Part shown: piece by piece, positions 49,723 to 58,910 of the stretch
How positions within the stretch are numbered: position 1 is the first letter of the stretch
Layout of the letters: each line of letters begins with the position of its first letter
Virus record (IMG/VR): IMGVR_UViG_3300023174_000094
Coordinates: 1 to 64,000 of that record
DNA length: 64,000 nucleotides
Origin: a virus
Reading direction: 5' to 3' (one strand)
Translations under genes and position numbers: made by a program
The notes under the pieces: generated by a model
What the model saw: only the letters and a program-made list of their open reading frames with translations
Told to the model about the DNA's origin: nothing
Databases searched by the model: none

Positions 49723-52700
49723 TGTTAACAACTGATATTTACGGAAAGACTTTATCTAGCTCTTTTGAGACAGCATCCACCTCAGTAGCCCAAAGAGTAA
49801 AGCCAAAAATTGTTATTCAATGGTTAGACAGTAGACATATTGATAATTTGGTTGTCACTACAAATGATAGCCATGCAAATTCGGCATATCCTAGTATCGG
49901 TTTTTATTTTGATAAAACTCAAGCTTTTAATGGCGTGGAGAGGCAATCTTTTACATGGGCTGTGGCTGGTGCAAAAGACGAGAACGGCAAAGTTATTACA
50001 GCAGATGGAACCTACCATGCAATGCCTTCCTTGACGGGCAGTGATTTAAGCAATACCCAACTGGGCAGCTCTCTTGAATTTGGGTGGTGGTCAAATAGCA
50101 TTAGTAATTCAAACACTCATTCTACATACAGTGGATATGGCTTCTCAACAAATCCGTATATCCAGGCTGTTTTTGATGAGAGGAAAGTTAATCGTATCCG
50201 CATTGTGACATCTGAGTTTTTTGGCGGTATTTCAAACTATCTAGTTGAGGCTTACAACGCTGCTTCAGCATTAATTCTTTCGGAAGAGGGGCAGATAAAA
50301 GACGGTTCATATTATCAAGATCACATTATATCAACACAAACATCACAAAATGTTGCAAGAATAAGAGTAACTGTTCGCACAACAAAGAACCCTCAAGATA
50401 GGGCAAGAATTCAAGAAGTAATTCCCATCTATGAAACAGATATTACAGACTATGTAATTGATTATGAATTCTCCAGAACAAGAGATGTTCATCAAAGCAG
50501 CTTGCCAATTGGTGGATCTGAAACCGCTAAAGCATCTATCAATCTAGATAATACAGAAAAGAATTTTAGCATTTTTAATAATGCTTCATTGTTTGGTAAG
50601 TATATGAAAAAAGATTTAAAAGTAAATATTGCTACAGGTTGGAGAATTAAGAAAAATTTAGAAGATTTAAATGCAGAGTACTACTCATCCACCATTGCTT
50701 CAAACATCACATCTTCATCAACGACTATCTCTGTGGTAGACGCTACTGGATTTCCATCTGGCGGTGCTGGTAATCATTTTACCCTGATAATTGGTAAGGG
50801 AACTCAGAATGAAGAAATAATTCTCTGTTCTCAGTCAAGTGATGATAGAACAGTTGTTGTTGAGGAGAGGGGTTACGCTGGGTCTATTGCAAGAAGTCAT
50901 GCGTCTGGTACATCCATAACATTTGATTTATTTGAATATGTGTCTGCTGGAACATACTATGTTGATGAGTGGTCCTCTTCTTCATCTTCAATGTCCGTAT
51001 CAGTATCGCTTAATGACTGGTCAAAATATTTAACTGAAAGAACAATTAATACAGGCTTCTTTATGCAAAATGCATATGTTGGAGATGCTGTAAAAAATCT
51101 ATTGATGAGAGCAAACTTTCCAAGTGCCGATGTTAAGAAGCTAGGTAAATATAGTTCTGGTTCTAGGGATCGTGGAGCAATTGCCAATTATTCTTTTAAC
51201 GAAGAAGCAATTGACCGAAGCGGCAATGCTATTATTCCTGGAAGTGGTTTGAGAGCAAGGTTCTGGGGAATGCCTTCTGGTGGTGAGCCTAATGTAAAAG
51301 ATATATTGGCAGATGCGCTAGACAAGCAATTGTCACCACTTGACTTAGCCCTTGGGTTAAAATCATTTGTAAGTCCGAGCTATGTTGCTCTGTCAAAAGA
51401 TATCTCAGCCAATGTGACATCGGCAATTGAAATTACCAATTTCTCTTTTACTGGAACAAATGGCATAACATATAGTCAATACTTTAACGGCGTATTTGAC
51501 GGGTACTACATCCCCAGAACATCTGGTGAGCAGAGACTTGTTGTTTATATTAGATATGGTGGTGTAAGAGTTTATCTGGATGATACTCTGATACTTAATC
51601 AATGGAGAATGAACACAACAACTGGCGGGGCGCTGACCAGGTTCCAATCAGACCTTCTTAACTTAACAGCTGGTTCTCCAAGAAAAATAAGAATTGAATT
51701 CTTTCATGCATTTGATGATAATAACGGATCAAGCTTTTCAATCAAACTCTACAAAGCTGTTGGTATATCTGCTGATGCGCTGATCAGCGCTGGTGAGTTT
51801 TGCACAGTTGTGGCAACTGACTCTATTGGGTCAAGGAATGCCGCATTTACCTCAGATCCAAATAGAAATGTTAACAGGAATAATGGTATCTATATAGCCT
51901 CACCATCTCTATCTCAAGCAACTGGGTTAACATCGGAGCCAGATAATAAGTCTGTGCTTCTTGCATCTAATTCTTATATTAGAATACCTTATCACTCTTC
52001 GCTGGATGTGACTAATTCAAACTCATACCTCTATACTGGCGACTGGTCTTTTGAGTTGTTCACTAAGTTTAATAACGGATCGTTTGCCTCGGATGGGGAG
52101 TATATAAGTAACTGGTCCAATTCAAATCCAAATACTGGTTTTGAATTTTTTAATAATAGCTCATCTCATGGTTTTAAAATAAAAACACTGTCCAATGCAA
52201 CAGTTGTTACAGAAACAGTATCTTCAAACACTGCTCTGTCTAATTCTTCTTTCCATCATATTACTGTCACATATTCAGACAATACTCTTAAATACTATGT
52301 TAACGGTCAAATTGCAGATAGCGAGATTGTAGAAGGAACACCTATTGCATGGACAAGTAGAGATATTACAATTGGTGGTCGTGGTGCTTCTTATACTTCT
52401 GGGACTGGGGAATCAGCCCCGTCTGCATTTAGAGCGTTTACTATTGATGAATTCGCACTATATAATGTCGCTCTATCTGATCAAGATGTTGCGGAGAGAT
52501 ATAGTGAATCAAGTATACAGCCTTTGACAATGTTTCCATTTCTTTATGGTAATGATGAAACAATCAGGTCAATTCTTGACGGTATAACATTTGCTGATCT
52601 TGGTCGTGTATACATAGATGAACAAAACAAAGCAAGATACGAGCATTTCTATCGTTTTTTTGAATCATCAATTCCACAACATGCCAATGTGCAATACACC

Positions 52701-53645
52701 ATTAGCGACTCCTCTAGTATTATTGATGCTGACTACACTGTTGCGCTACAGTGTAATAAAGTGGTTATACCGATTGCAGGGCTTGCATCAGCCGCTGCTG
52801 GAACACAATCTCTATGGAGAGCACCAGACCCTACAACCTTAAGCTCTGTTGCGCTTACTGCAAATATAAACTCAAGTGTTAATACTATTTATGTATCAAC
52901 AACTGAGGATCCACCATTTCCAACTTCTGGTTATCTAAAAATTGAGAATGAAATTGTAAAATATAATTCAAAGACGAGAAATTCTTTTAACAATGTTGAG
53001 AGAGGTCAGTTTCAGACTACCGCCGCTTCTCATGCAAGTGGTGTTAAGGCAAGAGAGGCTAAGTATTACAACCTTAAGTATGACAAAGCACCAGCTTTTA
53101 ATATTAGATCACCTTTCATAACTGGAATTCTATTTGAAGATCCAGATGAAATTGAGATTGTTAAGTTTTTGCCTGGTCCTTATGGAGCTGAGTTAATAAT
53201 TTCAACATCAAATAGTGTCGGGAGTGGAACAATTGTATTTGCTGAGGGAACCAACCCTCTTACAGACAAAGTTGCATTTACATCAATTGCTGGTGTTCCA
53301 GTCATTATCACTGAGCAGAATACTCAGGTTACTCAGCAATCAGCATTGAACACTGATTCAATCAAAAAGTATGGACTAAAGGATGTTATTATTGAAAGCC
53401 CATTTATTAGCGATGCAGTGCATGCTCAGAAGCTAGCTGATTTTATAATCTCTAAAACACAAGACTCTGTTCCAATTCTTAATATTAATGCTACAGCTAT
53501 TCCAAAGATTCAACTTGGTGATAGAATAAGAATATCAACAATGAGCTCTTTTGATATAATTAATGCTGACTACTGGGTGATATCTCAATCACTAAATGTT
53601 GGAGACACTCTGCAGCATCAGTTAACTCTTAGGAAGGTGGTTTAA
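49722..53645 (+). CDS. tail tip protein with PA14-like and LamG-like domains
   Basis: 1,307 aa from GTG 49722, which has GAGGAGG 4 nt upstream; an ATG at 49695 is inside the previous gene. Residues ~1-260 look like a baseplate hub/tail-tip core. Then EEIILCSQSS...ERGYAGSIARSHASG, a PA14-like module (~590-690: QYFNGVFDGYYIPRTSGEQR, RVYLDDTLILNQWR, KIRIEFFHAFDDNNG) and a LamG-like jelly roll (~750-900: GDWSFELFTKFNNGSF, FHHITVTYSDNTLKYYVNGQ, DEFALYNVALSDQDVAERY). The last ~400 aa returns to a tail-tip fold. PA14 and LamG domains bind carbohydrates, so this is a likely receptor-recognition protein. Confidence 0.78.
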   Translation: MLTTDIYGKTLSSSFETASTSVAQRVKPKIVIQWLDSRHIDNLVVTTNDSHANSAYPSIGFYFDKTQAFNGVERQSFTWAVAGAKDENGKVITADGTYHAMPSLTGSDLSNTQLGSSLEFGWWSNSISNSNTHSTYSGYGFSTNPYIQAVFDERKVNRIRIVTSEFFGGISNYLVEAYNAASALILSEEGQIKDGSYYQDHIISTQTSQNVARIRVTVRTTKNPQDRARIQEVIPIYETDITDYVIDYEFSRTRDVHQSSLPIGGSETAKASINLDNTEKNFSIFNNASLFGKYMKKDLKVNIATGWRIKKNLEDLNAEYYSSTIASNITSSSTTISVVDATGFPSGGAGNHFTLIIGKGTQNEEIILCSQSSDDRTVVVEERGYAGSIARSHASGTSITFDLFEYVSAGTYYVDEWSSSSSSMSVSVSLNDWSKYLTERTINTGFFMQNAYVGDAVKNLLMRANFPSADVKKLGKYSSGSRDRGAIANYSFNEEAIDRSGNAIIPGSGLRARFWGMPSGGEPNVKDILADALDKQLSPLDLALGLKSFVSPSYVALSKDISANVTSAIEITNFSFTGTNGITYSQYFNGVFDGYYIPRTSGEQRLVVYIRYGGVRVYLDDTLILNQWRMNTTTGGALTRFQSDLLNLTAGSPRKIRIEFFHAFDDNNGSSFSIKLYKAVGISADALISAGEFCTVVATDSIGSRNAAFTSDPNRNVNRNNGIYIASPSLSQATGLTSEPDNKSVLLASNSYIRIPYHSSLDVTNSNSYLYTGDWSFELFTKFNNGSFASDGEYISNWSNSNPNTGFEFFNNSSSHGFKIKTLSNATVVTETVSSNTALSNSSFHHITVTYSDNTLKYYVNGQIADSEIVEGTPIAWTSRDITIGGRGASYTSGTGESAPSAFRAFTIDEFALYNVALSDQDVAERYSESSIQPLTMFPFLYGNDETIRSILDGITFADLGRVYIDEQNKARYEHFYRFFESSIPQHANVQYTISDSSSIIDADYTVALQCNKVVIPIAGLASAAAGTQSLWRAPDPTTLSSVALTANINSSVNTIYVSTTEDPPFPTSGYLKIENEIVKYNSKTRNSFNNVERGQFQTTAASHASGVKAREAKYYNLKYDKAPAFNIRSPFITGILFEDPDEIEIVKFLPGPYGAELIISTSNSVGSGTIVFAEGTNPLTDKVAFTSIAGVPVIITEQNTQVTQQSALNTDSIKKYGLKDVIIESPFISDAVHAQKLADFIISKTQDSVPILNINATAIPKIQLGDRIRISTMSSFDIINADYWVISQSLNVGDTLQHQLTLRKVV

Positions 53646-54928
53646 TGGCAACAAGCAATTCTATATCTGAAAATGCAATTTCTTTCTATGCCTCTGGTGG
53701 TCACTCTCATGATGGCTCTACCTCTTCCTTAATCAAGACAGACTCATATTCCATTTATGACTTTAATCCAAGTTTCGTTGGAGATAATCCAGAGAGAAGG
53801 CGGGCTCAGGTTAATAACTATAATTCCTTTAGGCAATTAGTTGTTAATACAATTAATTCTACTGTTCTTGAGCCAGCAGGTATTGTACTGCAAGATAATA
53901 TTATTAACAGCAGAAATATAATTTCTGGCTCAATCACGGCAGTAGAAATTGCATCAAACACAATCACTGCAGATAATATTGCGGCAAATACGATTACTTC
54001 AAATAACATTGCAGCAAATACAATTACCGCAAATAATATTGCTACAGGAGCGATCACCGCAGATGAATTATCAGCAAGTCTTGTTCTTGTTAATAATGTA
54101 ATTAGAAGCAATAATTTTAACGGAACTATTGCCGCAAATAATGTAATTACATCTCAAGGAACATCTGGATGGGCTATAACAAGTTCTGGAGATGCTGTAT
54201 TCTCTAATACAGCCATTAGAGGAACAATAACCGCTGGTGCTTTATATATTAATGCAAATAATTATTGGAATGCAAATGGTACAGTAGTCATGGGTAATGC
54301 AGCTGCTAGCAGTGGTTTTTATTTTAACCCATCTACGGGATTAGCGGTGACAGGGCAGATAACGGCTACTAGTGGAGCAATAGCTTCTTTTGATATTGTT
54401 GGCGCTAATTTATACACTGGAAATTCTTTTCTTGGATACATAAATTTAGGTCCAACAACTACGGCTCATGGCGGTGTTCCTGCAGGTGAGATTGTGGTTG
54501 CAACTAGAGACCCTGCTGATAACCATGTAGTCTCTTCATCACTAAAAGGGCAAGAGCTTAGAATTGAAGATGCTGACAATGCAGCCTACACAACAGTGGT
54601 TAATAAATATGGTTTTTACACTAATGGTGTTGTGTCATCTGATTCCGTTGAAACGGATGCTGTTATATATCCATACGGCGCAAATCAAATAGCTTTTAGA
54701 TGGTCAGGAAGTGCGCTATATGCGGTGATTGATGGAGCTACGGAATACCTGTTGAGCACTGGAGGATCAGCCCCAGCAGTTACGGCAGTTAGCCCTTCAG
54801 TTACTCCTGAAGTTAGTCCTTCTGTTTCACCAGGCGGTGGTTGCCCAACTTGCCCTACGCATACAGAGCCATGCTGCCCACCAGCAGTCTGTGGTTATGA
54901 TGAAAAGCTTGGAAATTATTGCTTGTAA
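53645..54928 (+). CDS. tail fibre/tip protein with Cys-rich C-terminus
   Basis: 427 aa. A shaft with NTITADNIAANTITSNNIAA repeats, a middle region GTITAGALYINANNYWNANG as in phage host-specificity (J-type) C-termini, and a Pro/Ser linker followed by six Cys in the last 30 aa (CPTC, EPCC, AVC, NYC), reminiscent of metal-stabilised fibre tips. ATG overlaps the previous stop (TAATG). Last gene of the tail operon. Confidence 0.72.
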   Translation: MATSNSISENAISFYASGGHSHDGSTSSLIKTDSYSIYDFNPSFVGDNPERRRAQVNNYNSFRQLVVNTINSTVLEPAGIVLQDNIINSRNIISGSITAVEIASNTITADNIAANTITSNNIAANTITANNIATGAITADELSASLVLVNNVIRSNNFNGTIAANNVITSQGTSGWAITSSGDAVFSNTAIRGTITAGALYINANNYWNANGTVVMGNAAASSGFYFNPSTGLAVTGQITATSGAIASFDIVGANLYTGNSFLGYINLGPTTTAHGGVPAGEIVVATRDPADNHVVSSSLKGQELRIEDADNAAYTTVVNKYGFYTNGVVSSDSVETDAVIYPYGANQIAFRWSGSALYAVIDGATEYLLSTGGSAPAVTAVSPSVTPEVSPSVSPGGGCPTCPTHTEPCCPPAVCGYDEKLGNYCL

Positions 54929-54955
54929 TTTTTTGATAAAAATAGTTATTTGCTA

Positions 54956-54964
54956 TGATATACT
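54956..54964 (+). promoter_or_regulatory. extended -10 promoter upstream of 54993
   Basis: TGA-TATACT. A short leader with the RBS CGGAG (54981-54985) precedes ATG 54993. Confidence 0.5.
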
Positions 54965-54992
54965 GAAATAATATTGAGAACGGAGATTTGAA

Positions 54993-55517
54993 ATGAGTAG
55001 TGCAGAGCAAAATAGCGTTTGGGAGCCAAAGGTTCCAACAGAGCCAGATAATAATTTCAATGACTGGTTAAATTGGGAGAATAGATTTGGTGAGTATGGA
55101 GAGCCAGGATATGAAAGGCTAACACTCCCAGCAAAAGTTCCAAAAGTCTTTGGTAGTGATTCACCTGTTGATCTTATTTTTACGCTTCTCCGAGATGATG
55201 ATGGTTTGCTTATTGGTGTTCATGCATCATATTTTGATACTGATGGAATCCGACATCCATTTTTAATGACAGTGCATCCTGACCACAGAAGAAAGGGAAT
55301 CGCAACACAGATTGCTCTCTATCTAGAGGAAGAATTTGTTGCAAATGAAGCTCATAAGTATGGAATGTCACCTGCTGAATTTGCTGCAATGCCAAGATCT
55401 GAAATGGCAGCGCTAGTCGTGCCAGATATTTATAAAGATGTGACAGTGAATAATGCTGGCGCTGGTTTTCTTAACAAGATTGTTGACCAGTTTTACAATG
55501 TTGAAAGAGAATTTTAA
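54993..55517 (+). CDS. GNAT-like acetyltransferase
   Basis: 174 aa. TVHPDHRRKGIATQIALYLE (residues ~93-112) is a clear GNAT motif A (R/Q-x-x-G-x-G/A acetyl-CoA loop), preceded by a beta strand (LLIGVHASYF). The rest is diverged. It would acetylate an amine with acetyl-CoA in the cytoplasm; substrate unknown. It starts the last rightward region together with two small proteins and an oxygenase. Confidence 0.65.
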   Translation: MSSAEQNSVWEPKVPTEPDNNFNDWLNWENRFGEYGEPGYERLTLPAKVPKVFGSDSPVDLIFTLLRDDDGLLIGVHASYFDTDGIRHPFLMTVHPDHRRKGIATQIALYLEEEFVANEAHKYGMSPAEFAAMPRSEMAALVVPDIYKDVTVNNAGAGFLNKIVDQFYNVEREF

Positions 55518-55519
55518 TT

Positions 55520-55747
55520 ATGACACCGTATCAAGAATGGAAGAAAAGTCTAGGTGAAACTCGCCCTTGGGATGTTCTTAATCCAAATACGGAGAAAGCA
55601 TCTGAAGAAGAAGCAGAGAGGCGAATGTCTATATGCGAGCAGTGCCCAAGCCTGCTTAAAATTACTAATCAATGTAAAGAATGTGGTTGTGTTATGAAGT
55701 TAAAAACTAAGTTAATGAAAGCGACATGTCCACTTGATAAGTGGTAA
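55520..55747 (+). CDS. DUF6171-like zinc-binding protein
   Basis: 75 aa. CEQCPSLLKITNQCKECGCV, MKLKTKLMKATCPLDKW gives five Cys in the arrangement C..C.........C..CGC.M..KTKL..A.CP..KW, which I recall from the DUF6171 family of small phage and host zinc-binding proteins. Often found near tail or head genes; role unknown. Starts 2 nt after the GNAT gene. Confidence 0.72.
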   Translation: MTPYQEWKKSLGETRPWDVLNPNTEKASEEEAERRMSICEQCPSLLKITNQCKECGCVMKLKTKLMKATCPLDKW

Positions 55748-55748
55748 T

Positions 55749-56348
55749 ATGCCAAAAAAATTAGCACCTGGTATTTATGTTTATAATTCTGATCAGATTT
55801 CTGGCTATCTTGATGCTATAAAAAACAGTATAACTTTATTTTTTAATGACGGAAAACTTGTATCCCTAGATTCAGAAAATGGGCAGTATAACAGTGTTGT
55901 TGATACAGATATAAGAAAAGTAGGTGTTTTTTCTTTTTCACAATCCTATTCATGTCATGAAGATGACCCTGTTAATATTTTTAAAAGACAAATTGAAAAA
56001 ATAGGAGATGAAGTTATTAACTCCTATAGGGGAATTCATAATATGGGTGATTTATTAAAAAATCACGAGTGGCAGATCATAAAGTACGATATTGGTAGTT
56101 TTTTTAAAAATCACATTGACGATTGCGCCGCCTACAGCAGAACTGTTTCTATTCTTATGTATTTTAATGACGATTATGATGGCGGGGAAATTGAATTTCC
56201 AGAGTTTGATATTTTCTATAAGCCTCAATTGGGCGATGTTCTGGTATTCCCTTCAAGCTTTATATATAACCATAGCGTGAAGGAAGTAACCAGTGGAGTG
56301 CGATATGCAGCCGTTAACTGGTTTTCTTATGCAAAACTCAATAAATGA
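55749..56348 (+). CDS. 2OG-Fe(II) oxygenase (prolyl hydroxylase-like)
   Basis: 199 aa from ATG 55749, one base after the previous stop. KNHIDDCAAYSRTVSILMYF carries the HxD motif, FIYNHSVKEV the distal His and SGVRYAAVNWF the 2-oxoglutarate Arg; DDYDGGEIEFPEFDI is the typical central strand. Third complete 2OG oxygenase in the window. It lies next to a virion protein gene (56363), which might be its substrate. Confidence 0.82.
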   Translation: MPKKLAPGIYVYNSDQISGYLDAIKNSITLFFNDGKLVSLDSENGQYNSVVDTDIRKVGVFSFSQSYSCHEDDPVNIFKRQIEKIGDEVINSYRGIHNMGDLLKNHEWQIIKYDIGSFFKNHIDDCAAYSRTVSILMYFNDDYDGGEIEFPEFDIFYKPQLGDVLVFPSSFIYNHSVKEVTSGVRYAAVNWFSYAKLNK

Positions 56349-56350
56349 TG

Positions 56351-56356
56351 TATAAT
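56351..56356 (+). promoter_or_regulatory. -10 promoter element, leaderless start at 56363
   Basis: Perfect TATAAT with ATG 6 nt downstream and no SD. TGATG precedes it. Confidence 0.5.
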
Positions 56357-56362
56357 AGATAA

Positions 56363-57034
56363 ATGGCTTACGAAAACTACTCATTTGTATCTTGGACAGA
56401 TGGAACCCCAATAACTGGAGACCGACTTGCTCAAATGTCCACAAATATAGATCAGGTTAAAGACGCTACTGATGACAAACCGTTTGGTCTTTTAAAGTTT
56501 AAAACTGTTACATCAAGTCCTGGATCTTGGTCAGATTTTACTGATCATGAAATTATCAAGCTCGCCGATGAATCTGGGACTGGTGGTGCTGATAACAGAG
56601 TGACTGTGGGATCTAGTCGTTTTTATAGAGTAACAATTAATTTTACTGGTTTTGTTGTTGATGCAAGAGGTGCTGAGGATTCAACATATAATTTAAAAAT
56701 ATGCACAGGGACTTTTGGAGGGGCAAACACAACCCTTCAGCAATACAGGTTCACTGCTCATCCATTTACATACATTGATGTATCAACCCTTGGTAACTCT
56801 GCAACAATTGCAAATCATTCATTAAAGAACAATGCTTATGATACGAGATTTGGTGCAGGTACTCATTCAATCATCCTCCAGAGCAATTCTGCTGGATTTA
56901 CAAATCAATCTTACTTTGTCAGCGTAAAGAGAGATCAAGGGGCAAGTGCATCTAACGCCCCAGCTTACTCCATTCCAGCATCCGTTGGTGGTGAATTGCA
57001 AATGTACATTGAAGATGTCGGTGGAACAGCCTAA
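56363..57034 (+). CDS. virion structural protein
   Basis: 223 aa. N-terminal YENYSFVSWTDGTPITGDRL, AQMSTNIDQVKDATDDKPFG is a layout common in actinophage minor tail or head-fibre proteins; the rest is beta-rich (FYRVTINFTGFVVD, SYFVSVKRDQG, LQMYIEDVGG). Probably a head fibre or minor tail protein. Leaderless-type start; it overlaps the next gene by 20 nt. Confidence 0.6.
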   Translation: MAYENYSFVSWTDGTPITGDRLAQMSTNIDQVKDATDDKPFGLLKFKTVTSSPGSWSDFTDHEIIKLADESGTGGADNRVTVGSSRFYRVTINFTGFVVDARGAEDSTYNLKICTGTFGGANTTLQQYRFTAHPFTYIDVSTLGNSATIANHSLKNNAYDTRFGAGTHSIILQSNSAGFTNQSYFVSVKRDQGASASNAPAYSIPASVGGELQMYIEDVGGTA

Positions 57035-57470
57035 TCCTATTAGAGGTGGTTTGGCATCTAGGCGAGATGATATAGACTGGTCTGCAAAATTTGCTAATGG
57101 CGAGGAAAGCCCTAATTTTAGCGGTGGTAAATATATAGATGATAAGGGATATGTTCGTGTATTAAATCCAGATCATCCTAAAAATATTCGTGGATATGTT
57201 TATGAACATAGGCTTGTGATTGAGCAGTATTTAAATAGATACCTTCAACCTTGGGAAACTGTTCATCACATTAATGAAATTAAAATAGATAATAGGCTTT
57301 CTAATTTATTTTTATGCACACCTCAAGAGCATAGCGCTCTTCATAAAGAGGGTGTTAGGATGAAGGATGAGCAGAAGCAAAAGATGAGAAAAACTGCTCA
57401 AGAAACAAAACCTCATACAAAAAAGAAAAATGCCTCTAATAAGATTGCAATCAAAAAAAGACTCCCATAG
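57015..57470 (+). CDS. HNH endonuclease
   Basis: 151 aa from ATG 57015. The core is YVYEHRLVIEQYLNR, ETVHHINEIKIDNRLSNLFL and the following PQEHSALH, with HH at 84-85, N93 and H106/H110 as metal and catalytic residues. The C-terminus is Lys-rich, fitting DNA binding. Free-standing homing-type HNH enzymes of this type are common in phages; a role in packaging is less likely because no terminase is adjacent. An in-frame ATG further upstream lies within the previous gene. Confidence 0.82.
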   Translation: MSVEQPNPIRGGLASRRDDIDWSAKFANGEESPNFSGGKYIDDKGYVRVLNPDHPKNIRGYVYEHRLVIEQYLNRYLQPWETVHHINEIKIDNRLSNLFLCTPQEHSALHKEGVRMKDEQKQKMRKTAQETKPHTKKKNASNKIAIKKRLP

Positions 57471-57491
57471 ACAATTTCATTGACTATACTG

Positions 57492-57500
57492 TGGTATGCT
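57492..57500 (+). promoter_or_regulatory. extended -10 promoter of replication genes
   Basis: TGG-TATGCT; a normal SD (AAAGGAG) follows at 57512-57518, before ATG 57524. Confidence 0.5.
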
Positions 57501-57523
57501 AGACGGAAACCAAAGGAGTCCTA

Positions 57524-58690
57524 ATGAAAGTTTGTGCAACAGAAGGTTGTAATATAGAGTTTGAACCAAAAACGGCTAATGCTAAATATGGTGATAAATC
57601 ATGTAGAAAGACCATAGATATTAATGGTCTATGTAGATATAGAAAAGAAAACGGTCTATTTGAGATAGGAGAAAATCCATTGACTGGAACAGTGCCAGAA
57701 ACAGAAAGCGAATTGCGTCTTTCTTATAATAAGTTATTGCAGGAATATAATAAGGCAAAAGAAAAGAATGTTGATCTAGCAGACGCTGTATATCGTGCGG
57801 TGCGAGAAGATATTGAGTCGGTTAAGTATGTACCAGTACCAAAGCCAAAGTTTGGGAAAGCTACTAAAGGTGAGGAAGTCGCTGTTGCTGTTATTGCAGA
57901 CTGGCAGTTGGCAAAAATCACTCCAGACTACAACTCGCAGGTTTGTGAGGAAAGAATCTATAAGTATGCAGAAAAGATTATTCAACTTACTGAGATTCAA
58001 AGACAAGATCACCCAGTAAAAGAATTGCATATTTGGGCTCTTGGAGACATTATTGAGGGAGAGCTTATTTTCCCAGGTCAATCATTCTTGGTTGATGGTG
58101 GTCTGTACAGACAGATTACTGTTGACGGTCCAAGAATTATGAAGAACTTTATCAACATGATGCTTGAAAATTTTGAGAAGATTGTTTTTGTCGGTGTTAT
58201 TGGAAATCATGGTTCAATTGGTGGTAGGGCTAGAAAAGATCATGACCCTGAGACCAATGGTGACAGAATGCTTTATCGCATTACTCAGCTCATGTTTGAG
58301 AATGAAAAAAGAATTGAATTCAGAATCCCTGATGGTCGTGGTGAAAGACACTGGTATGCGGTTGATAAGATTGGCAATTACAAGAGTCTATTGTGTCATG
58401 GTGATCAGTTCGGTAGTCTTTCAACATTCTACGGCTTTCAGAAGAAGGCTTATGGTTGGAAGATCGGGGCTATAGAAGATGATTTTGATGATGTCTATCT
58501 AGGACACTTCCATACTCCTACAAAGATGACATTCAATACTGTTCAGATGAGAATCTCAGGAAGCCCTGAATCAACAAACACTTATGCTGTAGAGAGACTA
58601 GCTGCTGTAGGCAGACCATCACAGCCCCTTATGTTTGTGCATCCTGAAAAGGGTATTGTTACTGCTGAATACAATTGCTGGCTGGATTAA
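57524..58690 (+). CDS. metallophosphoesterase
   Basis: 388 aa. The N-terminus has Cys at 4, 9 and 27 (CATEGCN ... SCRK), possibly a zinc knuckle. The calcineurin-like core follows: VIADWQLAK (D-x-Q variant of D-x-H), LGDIIEGE, GNHGSIGG, CHGDQ and GHFHTPTK, in the right order for a two-metal phosphoesterase. Related phage proteins include SbcD-type nuclease subunits, but no SbcC-like partner is visible here. First gene of the replication/regulation operon. Confidence 0.82.
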   Translation: MKVCATEGCNIEFEPKTANAKYGDKSCRKTIDINGLCRYRKENGLFEIGENPLTGTVPETESELRLSYNKLLQEYNKAKEKNVDLADAVYRAVREDIESVKYVPVPKPKFGKATKGEEVAVAVIADWQLAKITPDYNSQVCEERIYKYAEKIIQLTEIQRQDHPVKELHIWALGDIIEGELIFPGQSFLVDGGLYRQITVDGPRIMKNFINMMLENFEKIVFVGVIGNHGSIGGRARKDHDPETNGDRMLYRITQLMFENEKRIEFRIPDGRGERHWYAVDKIGNYKSLLCHGDQFGSLSTFYGFQKKAYGWKIGAIEDDFDDVYLGHFHTPTKMTFNTVQMRISGSPESTNTYAVERLAAVGRPSQPLMFVHPEKGIVTAEYNCWLD

Positions 58691-58691
58691 T

Positions 58692-58910
58692 ATGGTTAAA
58701 GCAACTGGTCTATATTGTCAACCTTGTGGTTCAAGGCTGTTTGTTGGTCAACAATATTATGCATTTCAAAAAAATTATATTGATGTAACCTGTACCAAGT
58801 GTGCTCATTCAATTGATGTAGAGGTAAGAAAGCTTAACAAAATTCTAGATTATCTTGGCTTTAAAACGATCAAGGAGCGACATGATCTCAGCGAAACCAA
58901 CAACAAATAA
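58692..58910 (+). CDS. small zinc-ribbon protein
   Basis: 72 aa from ATG 58692, directly after the phosphoesterase stop. CQPCGSRLFV and CTKCAHSIDV form a two-CxxC zinc ribbon, the rest is helical. Function unknown; such ribbons often bind nucleic acid or protein. Overlaps the MerR-like gene by 29 nt. Confidence 0.7.
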   Translation: MVKATGLYCQPCGSRLFVGQQYYAFQKNYIDVTCTKCAHSIDVEVRKLNKILDYLGFKTIKERHDLSETNNK

